Source of the DNA: Armatimonadota bacterium
GTDB lineage: Bacteria; Armatimonadota; Chthonomonadetes; Chthonomonadales; CAJBBX01
Assembly (NCBI GenBank): GCA_026392115.1
Contig: JAPLCQ010000140.1
Location: 1 to 64,000 of the forward strand
DNA length: 64,000 nucleotides
Direction of reading: 5' to 3'
Shown in pieces: positions 45,432-53,442 of this stretch. Both the position numbers and the translations under genes were made by a program. The stretch's first letter is position 1. Each line of letters begins with the position of its first letter. The notes beneath the pieces are model-generated. The model was not told where the DNA came from. It did not search any database and worked only from the letters and a program-made list of their open reading frames with translations.

Positions 45432-46394
45432 CTACGCCGCGTCGGGGTAGTTGCCTAACCGGCGCCAGACATCGAGCATCAGCTCGTACCGCGCCAGCCG
45501 CATGCCGGTGTAGATGCAGTTACTGGTTGAAAAGATGTAGCCGCCTCCGGGCATGCCGCCGCGCAGGCTGTACTCCACGTTCTCGATAACCTCTTCGTCG
45601 GTGCCGCTATCGAGCAGGCCGCAGTTCACGTTGCCGATGAGGCAGACCTGGTCGCCCACGCGCCGCTTCACCTCCGCGATGTCGACGCCCGCCTGCGGGT
45701 CGATGGAGTGGAGCGCGTGGGGCTTGCACGAGACGAGCTGGTCGAGGATCGGCATGATGTCGCCGTCGGTGTGCTTGATGGTGTAGAAGCCCAGATCGCG
45801 CTGCCCCTGGATCAGCTTGGCCAGGTAGGGCGTCACGAACTGCGAGAACTGCCGGGGGCTGAGGAACGGCCCGTCGTTGAGGCAGTAGTCGGAGCAGAGC
45901 GCGAAGCCGTCCAGGCCGCCATGCGCGGCCAGCTTCTCAGCCCACTTCAGCTGCCCCTCGACCATGGCGTCGGCCTCGGCCTTCACCTTTGCCGGCTCGT
46001 CCACCAGCCGGAACGCGAAGTCCTCCATATGCGTGCCGTCGGGGATGCTGTAGGTGGCGTCGCCGTGCATCATGAGGAAGTAGCGGTCGCCGGACTTCTC
46101 CCGCACGAGGTCGATGAGCCGGAAGATCTCCTCCGTGCTGCCCGGGTTGGGGTGGAGGAAGATGGCGCTCTGCTCGAACCGCTCGGCGGTGCGGATATAG
46201 AGGTCCGCCATGTCGTTGCGGTGGAGGTTGCGCTCCTTCTCCTCCATCTGGTCCCACTGGCCGTAGCTCCGCTGTGCCGGGTGGAGCCGCCCGAAGGCCT
46301 CCATGGTCAGGAAGAAGACCAGCTCGAAGTGCGGCACGCGGCCCTCGATGGGGCGGCGCTCCAGTGCGGCTATGAAACGCTCTCGGGGTGTCAT
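45432..46394 (-). CDS. URO-D-fold protein (corrinoid methyltransferase-like)
   Basis: 320 residues. Opening MTPRERFIAALERRPIEGRVPHFE, then FALCSDYCLNDGPFLSPRQFSQFVTPYL and FYTIKHTDGDIMPILDQLVSCKPHALHSIDP, ending with VCLIGNVNCGLLDSGTDEEV. The internal core that is missing from the damaged paralogue at 20398 is intact here. The position of the H-x-C metal motif reads HTD. Its ATG follows the ilvD stop with no gap, so the two are co-transcribed. Substrate unknown. Confidence 0.85.
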   Translation of the reverse strand: MTPRERFIAALERRPIEGRVPHFELVFFLTMEAFGRLHPAQRSYGQWDQMEEKERNLHRNDMADLYIRTAERFEQSAIFLHPNPGSTEEIFRLIDLVREKSGDRYFLMMHGDATYSIPDGTHMEDFAFRLVDEPAKVKAEADAMVEGQLKWAEKLAAHGGLDGFALCSDYCLNDGPFLSPRQFSQFVTPYLAKLIQGQRDLGFYTIKHTDGDIMPILDQLVSCKPHALHSIDPQAGVDIAEVKRRVGDQVCLIGNVNCGLLDSGTDEEVIENVEYSLRGGMPGGGYIFSTSNCIYTGMRLARYELMLDVWRRLGNYPDAA

Positions 46395-48080
46395 CTAGGC
46401 CATCTCCTCCGGAAGGGTCATGACCGCGCCCTTGTCGGCGCTGGTCACCAGGCGGCTGTACCGGCCGAGCCACCCGTGGTTGATCTTGGCCGCGGGCTTG
46501 CGCCAGCCCAGGCGGCGGCTGCCCAGTTCCTCGGCCGACACCTGAAGGTCCATGGTCCGGCTCGGAACGTCGATGCGGATGCGGTCGCCGTCGCGAACCA
46601 GCGCGATGGGCCCGCCCTCGGCGGCCTCGGGGCTGATATGCCCGATGCAGGTGCCCGCCGTGCCGCCGCTGAAGCGGCCGTCGGTGATGAGGGCCACCTT
46701 GGAGCCGAGGCCCTGGCCCTTGATCATGGAGGTGGGCGAGAGCATCTCCGGCATTCCGGGGCCGCCCTTGGGGCCCTCGTACCGCACCACTACCACGTGC
46801 CCGGCCTTCACCTCGCGCCGCTTCAGCGCCTCGAGGCACTCATCCTGAGACTCGAAGACGATGGCTTCGCCCTCGAAGACGAGGCACTCGGGCGCCACGC
46901 CCGCGCTCTTGATGACCGCGCCGTTGGGGGCCAGGTTGCCGAAGAGAACCGCGAGCCCGCCGTCATGGCTGAAGGCGCCCTCCAGCGTGCGGATCACGTC
47001 GCCGTCCGGCGCGGGCGCGTCCTGGATGCGCTCGCCCAACGTCACTCCGGAGACCGTGGGCATGTCCAGCCGCAGGGCGCCCGGCTTCCGTCCCAGCTCC
47101 TTCATGATGGCGGAGACGCCGCCGCAGCGGTCCACATCCTCCAGGTGCACGTCGCTGCGCGAGGGCGAAACCTTGCAGATGCAGGGCGTGGAGATGGAGA
47201 TGCGGTTGATGCGCTCCAGCTCGTACTCGATGCCCGCCTCGCGGGCCAGGGCCAGCGCGTGGAGCACCGTGTTGGTGGAGCCGCCCATGGCCATGTCCAG
47301 CGCGAAGGCGTTGTCCAGCGATTCGGCGGTGACGATGTCCCGCGGGCAGACGTTCTCGGCCACCAGGCCAAGGATGCGCGCGGCCGCCCGGCGTGCCAGA
47401 TCCACGCGGCGCGGGTCGACGGCCGGTACCGAGCCGTTGCCGGGCAGCGCCAGGCCGATGGCCTCCAGCAGGCAGTTCATGGAGTTCGCCGTGAACATGC
47501 CCGAGCAGGAGCCGCACGTGGGGCAGGAGAGGTCCTCCAGCTCCTTGAGCTGGGCCTCGTCGATGGCGCCCGCCTGAAGCTTGCCGACTCCTTCGAAGAT
47601 GGTGATCAGGTCGGAGCTCCGCCCGTCGGGAAGCTTGCCGGCCAGCATGGGCCCGCCGGTAACGAAGATGGTGGGCACATTGATGCGCACAGCCGCCATA
47701 GCCATGCCCGGCGTGATCTTGTCGCAGTTCGAGATGCAGACCATGCCGTCAAAGCAGTGGGCCATGACCATCGTCTCGACGCAATCGGCGATCAGCTCGC
47801 GGCTCGGCAGCGAATAGCGCATGCCCAGGTGGCCCATGGCGATACCGTCGTCCACGGCGATGGTGTTGAACTCAAACGGCACGCCGCCGGCCTGGCGCAC
47901 GGCCTGCTTCACCTCTTCGGCGAACCGGTTCAGGTGGACGTGGCCGGGAACGATGTCGGTGTAGCTGTTGGCGATGCCGATAAAGGGCTTGCCCATGTCG
48001 GCGTCGGTGACGCCCGTGGCCTTCAGCAGGCCGCGATGGCCGGCTCGATCATAGCCGGCCTTGATGGTGTCGGATCTCAT
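46395..48080 (-). CDS. ilvD: Dihydroxy-acid dehydratase
   Basis: 561 residues, normal length. Iron-sulfur ligands are visible in [17 protein letters not shown] and [20 protein letters not shown]; the C-terminal signature [21 protein letters not shown] is intact. Catalyses the third step of valine/isoleucine (and pantothenate) synthesis. A TACACT box at 48120-48115 may be its -10. No other ilv gene is in the window. Confidence 0.96.
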   Translation of the reverse strand: MRSDTIKAGYDRAGHRGLLKATGVTDADMGKPFIGIANSYTDIVPGHVHLNRFAEEVKQAVRQAGGVPFEFNTIAVDDGIAMGHLGMRYSLPSRELIADCVETMVMAHCFDGMVCISNCDKITPGMAMAAVRINVPTIFVTGGPMLAGKLPDGRSSDLITIFEGVGKLQAGAIDEAQLKELEDLSCPTCGSCSGMFTANSMNCLLEAIGLALPGNGSVPAVDPRRVDLARRAAARILGLVAENVCPRDIVTAESLDNAFALDMAMGGSTNTVLHALALAREAGIEYELERINRISISTPCICKVSPSRSDVHLEDVDRCGGVSAIMKELGRKPGALRLDMPTVSGVTLGERIQDAPAPDGDVIRTLEGAFSHDGGLAVLFGNLAPNGAVIKSAGVAPECLVFEGEAIVFESQDECLEALKRREVKAGHVVVVRYEGPKGGPGMPEMLSPTSMIKGQGLGSKVALITDGRFSGGTAGTCIGHISPEAAEGGPIALVRDGDRIRIDVPSRTMDLQVSAEELGSRRLGWRKPAAKINHGWLGRYSRLVTSADKGAVMTLPEEMA

Positions 48081-48251
48081 GGTGTGCGCTCCGCGTGGTG
48101 GTGACTGAAGGCACAGTGTACCGTCGAGAAGCGCGCCGGGGTGGAACTGGAACCCATTCGCGCGAGGTATCCGTCCATATGTTCAGGGCTCGTGATCGTG
48201 TCTGCGCCGCTCGGCGGCCGGCGGGCCCGCCATGACATAAGGAGAGGCTCA

Positions 48252-48677
48252 ATGACGCGACGTATGCGTGTTCAGATGGCGATGATCGTATCCACGGCGG
48301 TGCTGGCGGGCGCCGCATCGGCGCAGCTGGGCAGTCTGCTGAAGGGCGCCGGGATCGGGCTCATCGTCTCGCAGTTCGGCGGCCAGATCAACCGCGCGCT
48401 CAACGGCCTGACCAGGACCCAGGGCGAGACCATGGACTACAAGACGAAGGTGGTCCCGATCATCTCCGTGGGCAGCGGCAAGGAAGTGGGCGCGTGCCAG
48501 ATCATGGGCCCCGCCGACGCGGTCGACAGCGTGAAGCTGGTTGGGCAGATCGAGGGCAAGTTCGACCCTGTGGGCCTGCGCATCCGCGGACTGGTGCCCA
48601 TGGCCGCCAAGAGCTTCACCGACATCAAGCGCGTGCCCGGCGTCGGCATCAGCGGCCTGATCGACATCAAAATCTAG
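48252..48677 (+). CDS. Small secreted protein of unknown function
   Basis: 141 residues from the ATG at 48252, preceded by AAGGAGA. Signal peptide (VQMAMIVSTAVLAGAASAQ), a Gly-rich helix (GSLLKGAGIGLIVSQFGGQINRAL), then a beta-rich part (VVPIISVGSGKEVGACQIMGPADAVDSVKLVGQIEGKF). I recognise no family. It precedes the Ig-repeat protein on the same strand but is separated from it by that gene's own promoter. Confidence 0.65.
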   Translation: MTRRMRVQMAMIVSTAVLAGAASAQLGSLLKGAGIGLIVSQFGGQINRALNGLTRTQGETMDYKTKVVPIISVGSGKEVGACQIMGPADAVDSVKLVGQIEGKFDPVGLRIRGLVPMAAKSFTDIKRVPGVGISGLIDIKI

Positions 48678-48801
48678 CGCCGGTCGGCCTGGGCGGGCGA
48701 CGAGCAAGGAGGGTCCGGATCAGTGGCTCTCGCCTCTCCACCGCCGGAATCGCCCGACGGACCGACTCTGATCGTGTCGGTCAAATGCGGTCCCGGAGGG
48801 C

Positions 48802-48830
48802 TTGCACCATCGAAACTCATCGCTTATAAT
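48802..48830 (+). promoter_or_regulatory. Sigma70-type promoter of the Ig-repeat gene, long leader
   Basis: TTGCAC (48802-48807), 17-base spacer, TATAAT (48825-48830). Transcription would start about 115 bases before the ATG, leaving a leader with a GC-rich stem (CCCGG...TCGCGC with GCGCGA...CCGGG near 48863-48906). The rest of the 274-base gap shows nothing further. Confidence 0.65.
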
Positions 48831-48951
48831 GACCGAGTTGAGCCTGCAGACGCCTGCAATCCCGGTTCGCGCGTATGCCCGCGCGTGCGGCGCGACCGGG
48901 TCACAGGCCATCCCCGTTGGCGAAAGAAGAACCAGGAGGTCATAACTCACC

Positions 48952-50544
48952 ATGTTTGCACTACGCAAGTTCGGCCGGACCGCGGTGGCGCTGGTCGCTG
49001 CCGTGCTGCTGTCACAGACCGCTATGGCGATCCCGCCGATGACGGTCACTGTCAGTGACGCCTATGCGTCGCCGGGAGCGCCGGTGCTGCTCACCGCCAC
49101 CGTCACCGGCATACCACCCGGCGTGACGCCCGGCACGCCGGGCGGCGAACCGATACCGGGAATGCCTGTTGAGTTCAGCGTGAACGGCGGGCCGTTCATT
49201 CCGTCGCCGGCGCCTACGGATCCCACCGGCAAGGCGTACCTCCTGGTTGCGGCTCCGGCCCTGCCGGGCCCCTACCCCGTCATGGCGCGTTTGGTACCGA
49301 TTCCACCGGTCTTCGGCGTCGGCGCGCTGTTCGTCGCGAATCCGTGCCGCGTGATGGCGTGCGACCGCGTCTGCGGGCCGGATGACACGGTGAACCTGCT
49401 CGCCTACCTGTGGCAGGTGGGAAGCTACACCGGCATCGCCGGAAAGCCCGTCTACTTCCGCTACAACGGCGGCGCCTGGCAGGGCCCTGTCAATACGGAT
49501 GCCGGCGGCAAGGCGCAGCTGGCCATCACGGCGCCCCACGATCCCGGCGTCACAGGCTTTGACGTGAAGTTCGACGGCGACGCCACCTACGCCGGCGGCG
49601 GCGCCAGCGCCACCGTCACCGTGCGGTCGACGCGCTCCAGCGCCGTCATCGCCTACAACAAGACCGCGGACCCCGGGACCACCATCACCCTCCCGGCCTT
49701 CGCCTACTGGATCATGCAGAACCAGCAGGCCGTGCCGATCAGCGGCGGTCACCTGCAGTTCCACATGTACGGATTCGGCGCGATCTGGCAGCAGGCGGTG
49801 ACCGACGCGACCGGCAAGGCCGTCACGTCGTTCGCCGTACCCGCCACCGCCGCGGGGCCCTACCTGTACGCCCCGGAGTTCCTGAACTCCAAGAACGCGC
49901 TCTATGACGACAGTTGGGCCGAGCGCACGATCACCGTCCGCGCCGGCACGACGCTGGCGGCCCCGGCCCGAACCGCCGGGCGCGGCGACATCGTTGAGGT
50001 CTTCGGCTACCTGAAGGACGGCGGCAGCAACCCGATCAGCGGCAAGGTGCTGCAGATTCGCGTCAACGGCGGCCCCTGGACCGCCACCGCGGCGACCAAC
50101 GCCGTGGGCAAGGGCGCCATCACCTACCAGATCACCGAAGGCGTCGGCGTCTACACCACCGACGTCAAGTTCGAGGGCGACGGCACGACGATGCCTTGCG
50201 CCACGACCAGCAGCCTGACCGTGAACCAGAAGGCCGTCACCTATACCCTCTCCGGCGACAAGAGCGGCGCCGTGGGCTCCACCGTGGCGCTGCCCGGCTG
50301 GGTGTACCGATCATCCACCAGCGCGCCGCTCGCGGGCAAGCCGCTCAACTTCTACGTTGACGGCACCAAGGTCAACGCGTCGCCCGTCGTCACCAACGCC
50401 GCCGGCCACTCCGACTACAACTACGTGGTCGCCGTGTCCGCCGGTCCGCACGTCCTCACCGCCAAGTTCGAGGACCCCTCCGATCCCGACTTCCTGCCGT
50501 CCACCAGCCCGGACAAGACCCTTACGGTGACCGGTTCGCCGTAG
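48952..50544 (+). CDS. Secreted protein of five tandem Ig-like repeats
   Basis: 530 residues. Signal peptide (VALVAAVLLSQTAMA), then five ~95-105-residue repeats, each with a G-K/M-P-V-x-F-x-V-N-G-G-P strand and a T-D/N-A-x-G-K-A strand: GMPVEFSVNGGPF, GKPVYFRYNGGAW, GGHLQFHMYGFGA, GKVLQIRVNGGPW, GKPLNFYVDGTK. This is the bacterial Ig-like (invasin/Big-type) repeat plan of adhesins and surface proteins. There is no C-terminal anchor, sorting signal or membrane segment. AGGAGGT is 11 bases before the ATG. Followed by a strong terminator. Confidence 0.85.
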   Translation: MFALRKFGRTAVALVAAVLLSQTAMAIPPMTVTVSDAYASPGAPVLLTATVTGIPPGVTPGTPGGEPIPGMPVEFSVNGGPFIPSPAPTDPTGKAYLLVAAPALPGPYPVMARLVPIPPVFGVGALFVANPCRVMACDRVCGPDDTVNLLAYLWQVGSYTGIAGKPVYFRYNGGAWQGPVNTDAGGKAQLAITAPHDPGVTGFDVKFDGDATYAGGGASATVTVRSTRSSAVIAYNKTADPGTTITLPAFAYWIMQNQQAVPISGGHLQFHMYGFGAIWQQAVTDATGKAVTSFAVPATAAGPYLYAPEFLNSKNALYDDSWAERTITVRAGTTLAAPARTAGRGDIVEVFGYLKDGGSNPISGKVLQIRVNGGPWTATAATNAVGKGAITYQITEGVGVYTTDVKFEGDGTTMPCATTSSLTVNQKAVTYTLSGDKSGAVGSTVALPGWVYRSSTSAPLAGKPLNFYVDGTKVNASPVVTNAAGHSDYNYVVAVSAGPHVLTAKFEDPSDPDFLPSTSPDKTLTVTGSP

Positions 50545-50569
50545 AGACCCGACATCCGTGCGGCGTGCA

Positions 50570-50601
50570 GCCGGGCCCGGCCGACGTTGGCCGGGCCCGG
50601 C
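50570..50601 (+). terminator. Terminator of the Ig-repeat gene
   Basis: GCCGGGCCCGGCC (50570-50582) pairs with GGCCGGGCCCGGC (50589-50601): 13 bp with a 6-base loop, followed by GCCTTTCGG. Confidence 0.7.
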
Positions 50602-50623
50602 GCCTTTCGGGCGCGCCGGTTCG

Positions 50624-50653
50624 TTGACGGCAAGGCGCGATCCGTGATAGAAT
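50624..50653 (+). promoter_or_regulatory. Sigma70-type promoter of tRNA-Cys
   Basis: TTGACG (50624-50629), 18-base spacer, TAGAAT (50648-50653), 11 bases before the tRNA. Confidence 0.7.
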
Positions 50654-50664
50654 GATCGTGTCAC

Positions 50665-50737
50665 GGCGCCGTACCCAAGTGGCTAAGGGAGAGGTCTGCA
50701 AAACCTTTATTCAGCGGTTCAATTCCGCTCGGCGCCT
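50665..50737 (+). tRNA. tRNA-Cys (GCA)
   Basis: 73 bases folding as a cloverleaf: acceptor GGCGCCG with CGGCGCC, anticodon stem GAGGT/ACCTT around CTGCAAA (anticodon GCA at 50698-50700), T-arm with GGTTCAATTCC. The discriminator base is T, the usual identity base of tRNA-Cys. CCA is not encoded. No other tRNA gene is in the window. Confidence 0.95.
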
Positions 50738-50740
50738 CGT

Positions 50741-50768
50741 GGGCGCCCACTCATTGGAGTGGGCGCCC
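50741..50768 (+). terminator. Terminator of tRNA-Cys
   Basis: GGGCGCCCACTC pairs with GAGTGGGCGCCC (12 bp, loop ATTG) followed by TTT, immediately after the tRNA. Confidence 0.8.
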
Positions 50769-50863
50769 TTTCACTTGCGGCCCGCCGGCAGGTGATTTGT
50801 CCCGGTCCGTCGAATCCTCCGCCAAATCCCCAACACTCAGCCTGTCCCAAGGAGCGCCCCACA

Positions 50864-52213
50864 ATGAGCGATACGGCCCGGTTCATCACCGTCGACCTCG
50901 GCGCCGAGAGCGGCCGCACCATCGCGGCTACCCTGGCCGAAGGCAAGATCGGCCTGGAAGTCCTGCACCGCTTCCCCAACGAGCCCCAGCGCATCCTCGG
51001 GCGGTTCCACTGGGACACGATCCGGCTCTTCGCCGAGATCAAACGCGGGCTGGCCCTCTGCGCCAAGCAGTACGGCAGTCAGTTCGACGGCATCGGCGTC
51101 GACACGTGGGGCGTCGACTTCGCGCTGCTGGACAAGAACGACGACGTTCTGGGCCTCCCGTACCACTACAGGGACAGCCGCACCGAGGGCATGATGGAGG
51201 AGGTCTTCAAGATCGTCCCCCGTTCCGAGGTCTACCGCACCACGGGCATCCAGTTCATGGTTCTCAACTCGCTCTACCAGTTGATGGCGCTGAAGCGGTC
51301 GGGCTCACCGGCGCTGGACGAGGCGCGCTCCTTCCTGATGACGCCTGACCTGCTCAACTACTGGCTCAGCGGCGAGAAGGCCAACGAGTTCTCCAACGCC
51401 ACGACCACGCAGTGCTTCGATCCGAATGCGGGCGACTGGGCGCGCCCCATGCTCGAGGCCCTGGGCATCCCCACGGGCTTCCTGGGAACCATCGTGCAGC
51501 CCGGCGCCACGCTGGGTCCGCTGCACGCTTCGGTGCGCGGCGAGACGTCGCTGGGCGCCGTGCCGATCATCGCGCCGGCCACGCACGATACCGGATCGGC
51601 TGTGGCGGCCGTGCCCGCCGAGGGTGATAGGGGTTGGGCGTACATCAGCTGCGGCACCTGGTCGCTGGTGGGGCTCGAGACGCCGAAGCCGGTCATCACC
51701 GACCAGACGCTGGAGTACAACCTGACCAACGAGGGCGGCGTCTATGGCACCTACCGCCTGCTGCGCAACGTGATGGGGCTCTGGCTCCTGCAGCAGTGCC
51801 GCCGTTCGTGGGAGAAGGCCGGCCACTCGTACGGCTACGACGAACTGACCGCGATGTCGACCCGCGCCACGCCCTTCGCGGCCACCGTGGACCCCGACGA
51901 CCCGCTCTTCCTGAACCCCACCGACATGCCCGAGGCGATCCGGCACTACTGCGCTCGCACCGGGCAGGCGCCGCCTGCCGACGTGGCCGGCATGGTCCGG
52001 TGCATCGTGGAGAGCCTTGCGCTGAAGTACGGTCCCACCGAGGCCACGGCGCTGGGCAACGCGCTGGTGCAGGCCATTGCGGCGGGCAGACTCGGTTCGC
52101 TGGCCGACGCGCGCGCCATGGTGGCGCGATCATTCCCGCTGGTGGAGTACACGCCCCAGACGCCCGGCGCCTGGGACCAGTGCGCGGCCCGCTTCGACGA
52201 GAGGCTCGTCTAG
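50864..52213 (+). CDS. rhaB: Rhamnulokinase with an internal loss of the GGGS region
   Basis: 449 residues from the ATG at 50864 (AAGGAG 9 bases before). FGGY-kinase features: FITVDLGAESGRTIAA, GVDTWGVDFALLDKN, DLLNYWLSGEKANEFSNATTTQ, ATHDTGSAVAAVPA and NEGGVYGTYRLLRNVMGLWLLQQCRR. It should phosphorylate L-rhamnulose. At codons 387-390 the chain passes from ESLALKY directly to GPTEATALGNALVQA; the ~45 residues usually between, including the nucleotide-binding GGGS motif, are missing in frame. If real, the kinase is probably inactive. No rhaA or rhaD is nearby. Confidence 0.85.
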   Translation: MSDTARFITVDLGAESGRTIAATLAEGKIGLEVLHRFPNEPQRILGRFHWDTIRLFAEIKRGLALCAKQYGSQFDGIGVDTWGVDFALLDKNDDVLGLPYHYRDSRTEGMMEEVFKIVPRSEVYRTTGIQFMVLNSLYQLMALKRSGSPALDEARSFLMTPDLLNYWLSGEKANEFSNATTTQCFDPNAGDWARPMLEALGIPTGFLGTIVQPGATLGPLHASVRGETSLGAVPIIAPATHDTGSAVAAVPAEGDRGWAYISCGTWSLVGLETPKPVITDQTLEYNLTNEGGVYGTYRLLRNVMGLWLLQQCRRSWEKAGHSYGYDELTAMSTRATPFAATVDPDDPLFLNPTDMPEAIRHYCARTGQAPPADVAGMVRCIVESLALKYGPTEATALGNALVQAIAAGRLGSLADARAMVARSFPLVEYTPQTPGAWDQCAARFDERLV

Positions 52214-53343
52214 GGGCAGAAGACCACGTCGACGCCGTCGGCTCCGAACGTATCCCGGAGCTGGCGGCACAGGGCCCGAAGGCCGGGCGCCACGGAGTGG
52301 CGGAAGCCGACATCGATGATCACCGTGGCGCTCTGCTCGGCCAGCATGACGTCCTGGGTGCAGACGCCGCCGGTCACGAGGGCGCCCGCGCCCGCCCTGT
52401 TGGCCGGCCAGTAGAGGCCATCGCCCTGTCCGGCCGCCACGGCCAGAGACGAGATGGGCAGGTCGGAACGGTGCGACACGCGGATCGACGCGCCGGCCAG
52501 CGCATCGGAGACCTGGGCCAGTACCGTGTCCAGCGAGACCTTCAGCGGCAGCTCCGCCACCCGCCCGCGCCCAAACTGGGCGCCGGGGTTGCGCAGCGCG
52601 ATGACATCGTAGGCCACCTCCTCGTAGGGGTGCGCCTCCACCACGGCGGCGATGACGCCCTGCAGCTCGCGCTGCGGCACGATCATCTCCAGGCGCACCT
52701 CCTCCATCTTCGTCAGCGCGCCGATCTGCCCGGCCACCGGATGGGCGCCCGGTCCCGGCATCCACGTACCCAGTCCATGCGCCTGGAATGAGCAGTGGCT
52801 GTAGTTGCCCAGGCGGCCGGCGCCCGCTTCGGCGGCGGCGAGGTAGACCGCATCGACGGAGGGCACGGGGACGTAGACGGCGATCCGGTGCAGTGTCTCG
52901 TTGCAGGTCGGACGCAGGAGGCCGGTCGCCGCCAGTCCCAGCGCCTCCGCAAGGCTGTCGTCGAAGCCGCCCGGCGCGGCGAAGTAGCTGTTCGCCAGTC
53001 CGTAGAGGCAACTCCCCTGCTCCAGGATGGTGGCGAGCTTGTTGCCGATGGGATCGTCACGGCGGACGGCGGTCAGAGGCGCGGTAACGAGCGGCGCCGC
53101 CGTCAGGATGAGGGCGCCGCCTCGAGCGGACGCGCAGGCCAGGGCGCTCTGGGTGGCCATGGGCGCGACCACGATGGTTCGCACGGCGGCGGTCGGCGTT
53201 CCCGCCTGCAGGCCGTAGGGCGCCTCGGGCGACGAGAGCGCCGGGGGCGCCAGGAACTCCAGGAACTCGACCACCTCGGCGACGGGCGTCACACCCGGGC
53301 GGTGCGTCGCCTGCTCTGCCGTCTCCGACTGGTTCGCGCTCAT
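52210..53343 (-). CDS. Nif3/YqfO-type protein lacking its metal ligands
   Basis: 377 residues from the ATG at 53343 with GGAGG upstream. The fold follows the Nif3-like (DUF34) family with a central PII/CutA-like insert (LHRIAVYVPVPSVDAVYLAAAEAGAGRLGNYS ... ). The usual dinuclear metal ligands are replaced: HHP becomes AAP in LILTAAPLVTAPL, the HTNLD stretch becomes NSYFA in LYGLANSYFAAPGGFDDSLAE, and the C-terminal GHxxTE becomes GFRHSV. The gene shares a CTAG tetranucleotide stop with rhaB. Family function is disputed; here metal chemistry is unlikely. Confidence 0.8.
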   Translation of the reverse strand: MSANQSETAEQATHRPGVTPVAEVVEFLEFLAPPALSSPEAPYGLQAGTPTAAVRTIVVAPMATQSALACASARGGALILTAAPLVTAPLTAVRRDDPIGNKLATILEQGSCLYGLANSYFAAPGGFDDSLAEALGLAATGLLRPTCNETLHRIAVYVPVPSVDAVYLAAAEAGAGRLGNYSHCSFQAHGLGTWMPGPGAHPVAGQIGALTKMEEVRLEMIVPQRELQGVIAAVVEAHPYEEVAYDVIALRNPGAQFGRGRVAELPLKVSLDTVLAQVSDALAGASIRVSHRSDLPISSLAVAAGQGDGLYWPANRAGAGALVTGGVCTQDVMLAEQSATVIIDVGFRHSVAPGLRALCRQLRDTFGADGVDVVFCP

Positions 53344-53389
53344 GTCCGCCTCCCGAGTGACCCGCCGGAACACCGACTCGCGGGTGACA

Positions 53390-53418
53390 AGTATAACAAC
53401 GCGGCGCGGATGCGTCAA
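53390..53418 (-). promoter_or_regulatory. Sigma70-type promoter of the Nif3-like gene
   Basis: TTGACG (53418-53413), 17-base spacer, TATACT (53395-53390) on the minus strand, 46 bases before the ATG. Confidence 0.7.
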
Positions 53419-53442
53419 ACATGCCCGACCGCCCGCCGCGGC

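Noticed and set aside
45708-48104. 798-codon open frame antisense to ilvD and the URO-D gene
   Set aside because: Sense products are clear ilvD and URO-D; the antisense product has no family features.
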